Below are positions 49,844-52,767 of a DNA stretch of 52,767 nucleotides, in pieces. A program made the translations under genes and the position numbers. The notes below the pieces were generated by a model. The model made no database searches, was not told the origin of the DNA, and was given only the letters and a program-made list of their open reading frames with translations. The DNA is from Streptomyces sp. man185 (lineage in GTDB: Bacteria; Actinomycetota; Actinomycetes; Streptomycetales; Streptomycetaceae), in the NCBI GenBank assembly GCA_002551355.1, contig NTHE01000056.1, positions 1 to 52,767 of the forward strand. The letters run 5' to 3'. Each line of letters begins with the position of its first letter. Position 1 is the first letter of the stretch.

Positions 49844-50998
49844 TCAGCCGCGGCCCGTGCGCGGGGCCTTGGAGTCGTCGCGGTCGGCGGGGTGCGCTGT
49901 TCCGTTGCGGCCCGCCCGGCCCAGCTTCGCGCCCGTCAGCTCCGCCCACTGCTCGCCCGGCGGCAGGACGGCGGGCGCCGTGGCGATCCGCGGCAGCGCG
50001 TACGGATGGTGATCGCGCAGCCAGCCGATCAGTTGCTCGCGCACCGCGCAGCGCACCGTCCAGATGTCGTCCGCGTCCTTCGCCGTGACCACCGCCCGCA
50101 CCTGGATCGTGGACGGCGTGGTGTCCGTGACGGCGAGCGACCAGTCCCGGCCGTCCCACGCGGCGATGTCCCCGAGGAGGTCCCGCAGCTTCTCCCGCAT
50201 CGCGGCGACCGGGGCGGAGTGGTCGAGGTGGAAGAAGACCGTGCCGGTCATCTGCACCCCGCCGCGCGACCAGTTCTCGAACGGCTGGCTGGTGAAGTAC
50301 GAGACCGGCATCGTGATCCGCCGCTCGTCCCAGGTCCGTACCGCCAGGAACGTCAGGGTGATCTCGTCGATCGTGCCCCACTCACCGTCCACGACCACGG
50401 TGTCCCCGATCCGCACCATGTCGCCGAACGCGATCTGGAGCCCGGCGAAGAGGTTGCCCAGCGTCGACTGGGCGGCGACACCCGCGACGATGCCGAGCAC
50501 ACCTGCCGAGGCGAGCATCGACGTGCCGACGGCCCGCATCGGCGGGAACGTCAGCAGCATCGCCGCGATCGCGACCACCGTCACGACCGCCATGACGACC
50601 CGCTGGATCAGCGTCACCTGCGTACGGACCCGGCGGACCCGGGCCGGGTCGCGGGTGGCCGTCGCGTAGCGGGCGTAACTGGCCTCCACGACCGTCGCCG
50701 CGATCCGCACCACCAGCCAGGCCGACGCGCCGATCAGCACCAGGGTCAGGACCTGACCGATCCCGGCCCGGTGCTCCCACACCCAGTCGATCTTCGTCTG
50801 GCGGTAGCTCCCACGCAGCAGCGCCGTGATGATCACCACCTGCAACGGAAGCCGGCAGCGCCGCAGCAGACCCCACAGCGGGGTCTCGTGGTGACGGCTG
50901 TCGGCCCGCCGCAGCAACAGGTCGACCAGCCAGCCGACCAGCAGGGTGGTCACCACGGAACCGCCGATGACGATCAGCGGGCGCAGCACGCTCTCCAT
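49844..50998 (-). CDS. MscS-family mechanosensitive ion channel
   Basis: 384-residue small-conductance channel protein that releases solutes on hypo-osmotic shock. Four or so membrane spans lead to the MscS core: the pore-lining helix A-S-A-G-V-L-G-I-V-A-G-V-A-A-Q-S-T-L-G-N-L-F-A-G, then the beta domain with G-D-M-V-R-I-G-D and T-L-T-F-L-A-V-R. ATG 50998 follows a good GGAGGA site. The C-terminal tail of about 35 residues is basic and disordered. Convergent with the antiporter gene, only 12 bp apart with no terminator between them. Confidence 0.92.
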   Translation of the reverse strand: MESVLRPLIVIGGSVVTTLLVGWLVDLLLRRADSRHHETPLWGLLRRCRLPLQVVIITALLRGSYRQTKIDWVWEHRAGIGQVLTLVLIGASAWLVVRIAATVVEASYARYATATRDPARVRRVRTQVTLIQRVVMAVVTVVAIAAMLLTFPPMRAVGTSMLASAGVLGIVAGVAAQSTLGNLFAGLQIAFGDMVRIGDTVVVDGEWGTIDEITLTFLAVRTWDERRITMPVSYFTSQPFENWSRGGVQMTGTVFFHLDHSAPVAAMREKLRDLLGDIAAWDGRDWSLAVTDTTPSTIQVRAVVTAKDADDIWTVRCAVREQLIGWLRDHHPYALPRIATAPAVLPPGEQWAELTGAKLGRAGRNGTAHPADRDDSKAPRTGRG

Positions 50999-51059
50999 TC
51001 CCTCGTCCTCCCAGCTGTTGGGCGGCCCGCAGAGGGTGCGCGATGGCACCATGGGCCTC

Positions 51060-51629
51060 ATGAACATCATGCTTTTCCACTCGACGTACGGGCTCACGCC
51101 CGCCGTGCACGCCGCGGCCGCGCGCCTCAGGGGCGCCGGCCATGAGGTGCGCGTGCCCGATCTGTTCGAGGGGCACACCTTTGACACGGTGGAAGAGGGC
51201 ATGGCCTACAAGGACGAGGTCGGCAAGGACGAGCTGCTGAAGCGCGCCGTGCTGGCCGCCGCGCCCTACTCCGACCAGGGGCTCGTCTACGCCGGCTTCT
51301 CCCTCGGCGCGGCCACGGCGCAGACACTGGCGCTCGGCGACGCGAAGGCCCGGGGGCTGCTCCTGTTCCACGGCACCTCGGACATCGCCGAGAGCGCCAC
51401 GGTGGACGAGCTCCCCGTCCAGCTGCACGTCGCGGACCCGGACCCCTTCGAGTCCCACGACTGGCTGAACAGCTGGTACCTCCAGATGCAGCGGACGGGC
51501 GCCGACGTGGAGGTCTACCGCTACCCCGGGGCCGGGCACCTGTTCACCGACCCCGATCTGCACGACTACGACCAGGCGGCCGCCGAGCAGGCCTGGAAGG
51601 TCGCGCTCGGCTTCCTCGCCACCCTGTAG
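51060..51629 (+). CDS. Dienelactone-hydrolase-like alpha/beta hydrolase
   Basis: 189-residue alpha/beta hydrolase of the dienelactone hydrolase family. The fold runs from the N-terminal L-F-H-S-T-Y-G-L to the nucleophile elbow A-G-F-S-L-G-A-A, with serine instead of the cysteine of classic dienelactone hydrolases. The acid sits in V-A-D-P-D-P-F, and the catalytic histidine in G-A-G-H-L-F. The start is ATG 51060; an in-frame ATG at 51051 is an alternative, and neither has an obvious ribosome site, so leaderless initiation is possible. Divergent from the MscS gene. The substrate is unknown. Confidence 0.85.
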   Translation: MNIMLFHSTYGLTPAVHAAAARLRGAGHEVRVPDLFEGHTFDTVEEGMAYKDEVGKDELLKRAVLAAAPYSDQGLVYAGFSLGAATAQTLALGDAKARGLLLFHGTSDIAESATVDELPVQLHVADPDPFESHDWLNSWYLQMQRTGADVEVYRYPGAGHLFTDPDLHDYDQAAAEQAWKVALGFLATL

Positions 51630-51675
51630 AGCTTCCCGGGCCCGCTGAGCTTCCCGGCCACCCCGGAGAAACGCG

Positions 51676-51728
51676 TGGAACCCGGCGTTCCCCGGGCGGT
51701 CCGACCGCCCGGGGAACGCCGGGTTCCA
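51676..51728. terminator. Bidirectional 25-bp perfect hairpin terminator
   Basis: Bases 51676-51700 and 51704-51728 are perfect reverse complements around a CCG loop. It separates the convergent hydrolase and DsbA-like genes and should stop transcription from both directions. Confidence 0.93.
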
Positions 51729-51743
51729 GGGAGCTGTGGGGCG

Positions 51744-52559
51744 TTACGCCTTGAGCGCCTTGTCGATGGCCTTCGTGAACTCGTCGGCCGTCATGGGGGC
51801 GTTCTCGCTGCCCTCGGCCGTGATCTTCTTGTCGTCCATCTTCACCGTCGGGGTGCCCTGCACACCGCTCTTGTCGAACGTCTTGGACATCTTCATCGCC
51901 CAGGCGTCGTACGTGCCGTCCTCCACGGCCTTCTGGAACGCCGTGTTCCCCTTCAGCGCGTCGACCGAGTCCGCGACCTCGATGAGATAGCTGTCCTTGG
52001 CGAACTTGTCGTCGCTCTCCTCGGGGTGGAACTTCGCCGAGTACAGCGCTGCCTTGTACTCCAGGAACGCCTCGGGGCTCACGTCCAGCGCAGCACCGAG
52101 CGCGCTCAGGGCGTTCTTGGAGCCCTCGCCGTTGTCGGTGTTGTCGATGAAGGTCGCGCCGATGTACTTGACCTTGTACTTGCCGGCCTCGACGTCCTTC
52201 GAGACGGTCTCGCCGACGCCCTGCTCGAACGTGGCGCAGACCGGGCAGCGCGAGTCCTCGTACAGCTCCAGGGTCTTCTTCGCGCTCGACTTGCCGACCA
52301 CCACGGTGGTGCCGTCGGCGCCCGAGGTGTTCTTCGGCGCGGTGACGTTCTTCGCGTCGGCCGCCGCCTCCCAGGCGTCCGGCTTGTTCAGCTGCATCAC
52401 GCCGAAGCTGATGCCGCCGACCACGGCGAGGGCCGCGACGACCGAGCCCGCGACGACAAGCTGCTTGCGGGTCTTGTCCTTCTTCGCCTGGCGCTCGCGC
52501 TCGGCGCGCAGCCGGTCGCGGGCCGCTGCCTTGTTCGCCTGGGTGTTGCGCTTGCTCAT
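51744..52559 (-). CDS. Membrane-anchored DsbA-like thioredoxin-fold protein
   Basis: 271-residue protein. A basic cytoplasmic tail (1-32), one signal-anchor span (33-55) and an extracytoplasmic DsbA-type domain are visible. The active site is C-P-V-C (Cys105-Cys108) and the cis-proline loop is G-T-P-T-V near residue 240, with the helical insertion between them. It probably forms or repairs disulfides in exported proteins (inference from the DsbA/TlpA family). ATG 52559 is the only start that keeps the basic tail and span. No DsbB/VKOR gene is visible inside the window; the right edge is close. Confidence 0.92.
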   Translation of the reverse strand: MSKRNTQANKAAARDRLRAERERQAKKDKTRKQLVVAGSVVAALAVVGGISFGVMQLNKPDAWEAAADAKNVTAPKNTSGADGTTVVVGKSSAKKTLELYEDSRCPVCATFEQGVGETVSKDVEAGKYKVKYIGATFIDNTDNGEGSKNALSALGAALDVSPEAFLEYKAALYSAKFHPEESDDKFAKDSYLIEVADSVDALKGNTAFQKAVEDGTYDAWAMKMSKTFDKSGVQGTPTVKMDDKKITAEGSENAPMTADEFTKAIDKALKA

Positions 52560-52624
52560 GATCGTTCTCCGTGGATACGTGTGTGAGGAGTGGGGGGTCC
52601 TGCCGTCGTCGCGTCGCCGGGCCC

Positions 52625-52766
52625 TCAGGCAGCGGCGTACGGCGCGAGCGGCGGGCCCCTGCGTCCCACACAGTGCACGAGGAAACGGGCGGTCAGCGGC
52701 GGGTGCGGGCGCCCGGCGGGCCGGGAGCGGCGGGCCCCGGCCCGGACACCGGCGCGCACCACGGCG
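52625..52766 (-). CDS. Possible C-terminal end of a gene cut by the window edge
   Basis: An open minus-strand frame enters from the right edge and ends at TGA (52625-52627), reading ...P-P-L-T-A-R-F-L-V-H-C-V-G-R-R-G-P-P-L-A-P-Y-A-A-A. Position upstream of the DsbA-like gene and the plausible ending are the only support. No domain can be recognised from 46 residues. Confidence 0.3.
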   Translation of the reverse strand, partial: AVVRAGVRAGARRSRPAGRPHPPLTARFLVHCVGRRGPPLAPYAAA

Positions 52767-52767
52767 A

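Overview
The window is a very GC-rich actinobacterial chromosome segment. Gene content, gene order, codon bias and frequent GTG starts all point to Streptomyces. The layout resembles, from memory, the S. coelicolor chromosome around the ftsZ / division-cell wall (dcw) cluster. It is core chromosome: I see no integrase, transposase, prophage, CRISPR array, rRNA or tRNA.

Left part (1-10.7 kb). A PknL-like Ser/Thr kinase runs off the left edge. Beside it, on the same strand, is thiO-thiS-thiG behind a TPP riboswitch. On the plus strand follow a small beta-rich protein, a ferredoxin-reductase-like flavoprotein, an Rv2175c-type DNA-binding protein (the family phosphorylated by PknL in mycobacteria), thiE, metF and a membrane protein with a Tyr/Gln/Gly-rich tail. 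A CrtI-like oxidoreductase and a DUF4126 membrane protein read back leftwards.

Middle-left (11-22.6 kb). A minus-strand operon encodes a degenerate ABC nucleotide-binding protein, a YhgE/Pip membrane protein and a TetR regulator, with a near-perfect palindromic operator at its promoter. Divergent from it are a SAV_6107-type HEPN protein, a methyltransferase and a DUF3040 protein. Next is the minus-strand MoxR ATPase - DUF58 - transglutaminase operon, then a beta-carbonic anhydrase.

Centre (23-41.1 kb). The dcw cluster: rsmH, ftsL, ftsI, murE, murF, mraY, murD, ftsW, murG, ftsQ, ftsZ, pgeF, a YggS-type PLP protein, sepF, a YggT protein and divIVA, nearly all coupled or closely spaced. mraZ, murC, ddl and ftsA are absent from it. 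These genes make the lipid-linked peptidoglycan precursor, flip/polymerise/crosslink it at septa, build the Z ring and drive polar growth.

Right part (41.1-52.8 kb). After a strong terminator and a block of Streptomyces dispersed repeats comes ileS (minus) with a T-box leader, then a DksA/TraR-like protein with a Lys/Ala-rich tail, lspA, an RluA-family pseudouridine synthase, a GNAT acetyltransferase broken by a one-base frameshift, an NhaP-type antiporter, an MscS-family channel, a dienelactone-hydrolase-like protein and a DsbA-like membrane-anchored thioredoxin protein. A possible gene tail lies at the right edge.

No obviously new multi-gene system stands out. The observations most worth pursuing are the ABC protein that has lost its catalytic residues, a 23-codon coupled mini-ORF between rsmH and ftsL, the frameshifted acetyltransferase, the DksA-like zinc finger missing one cysteine, and palindromic elements in the ftsZ leader.
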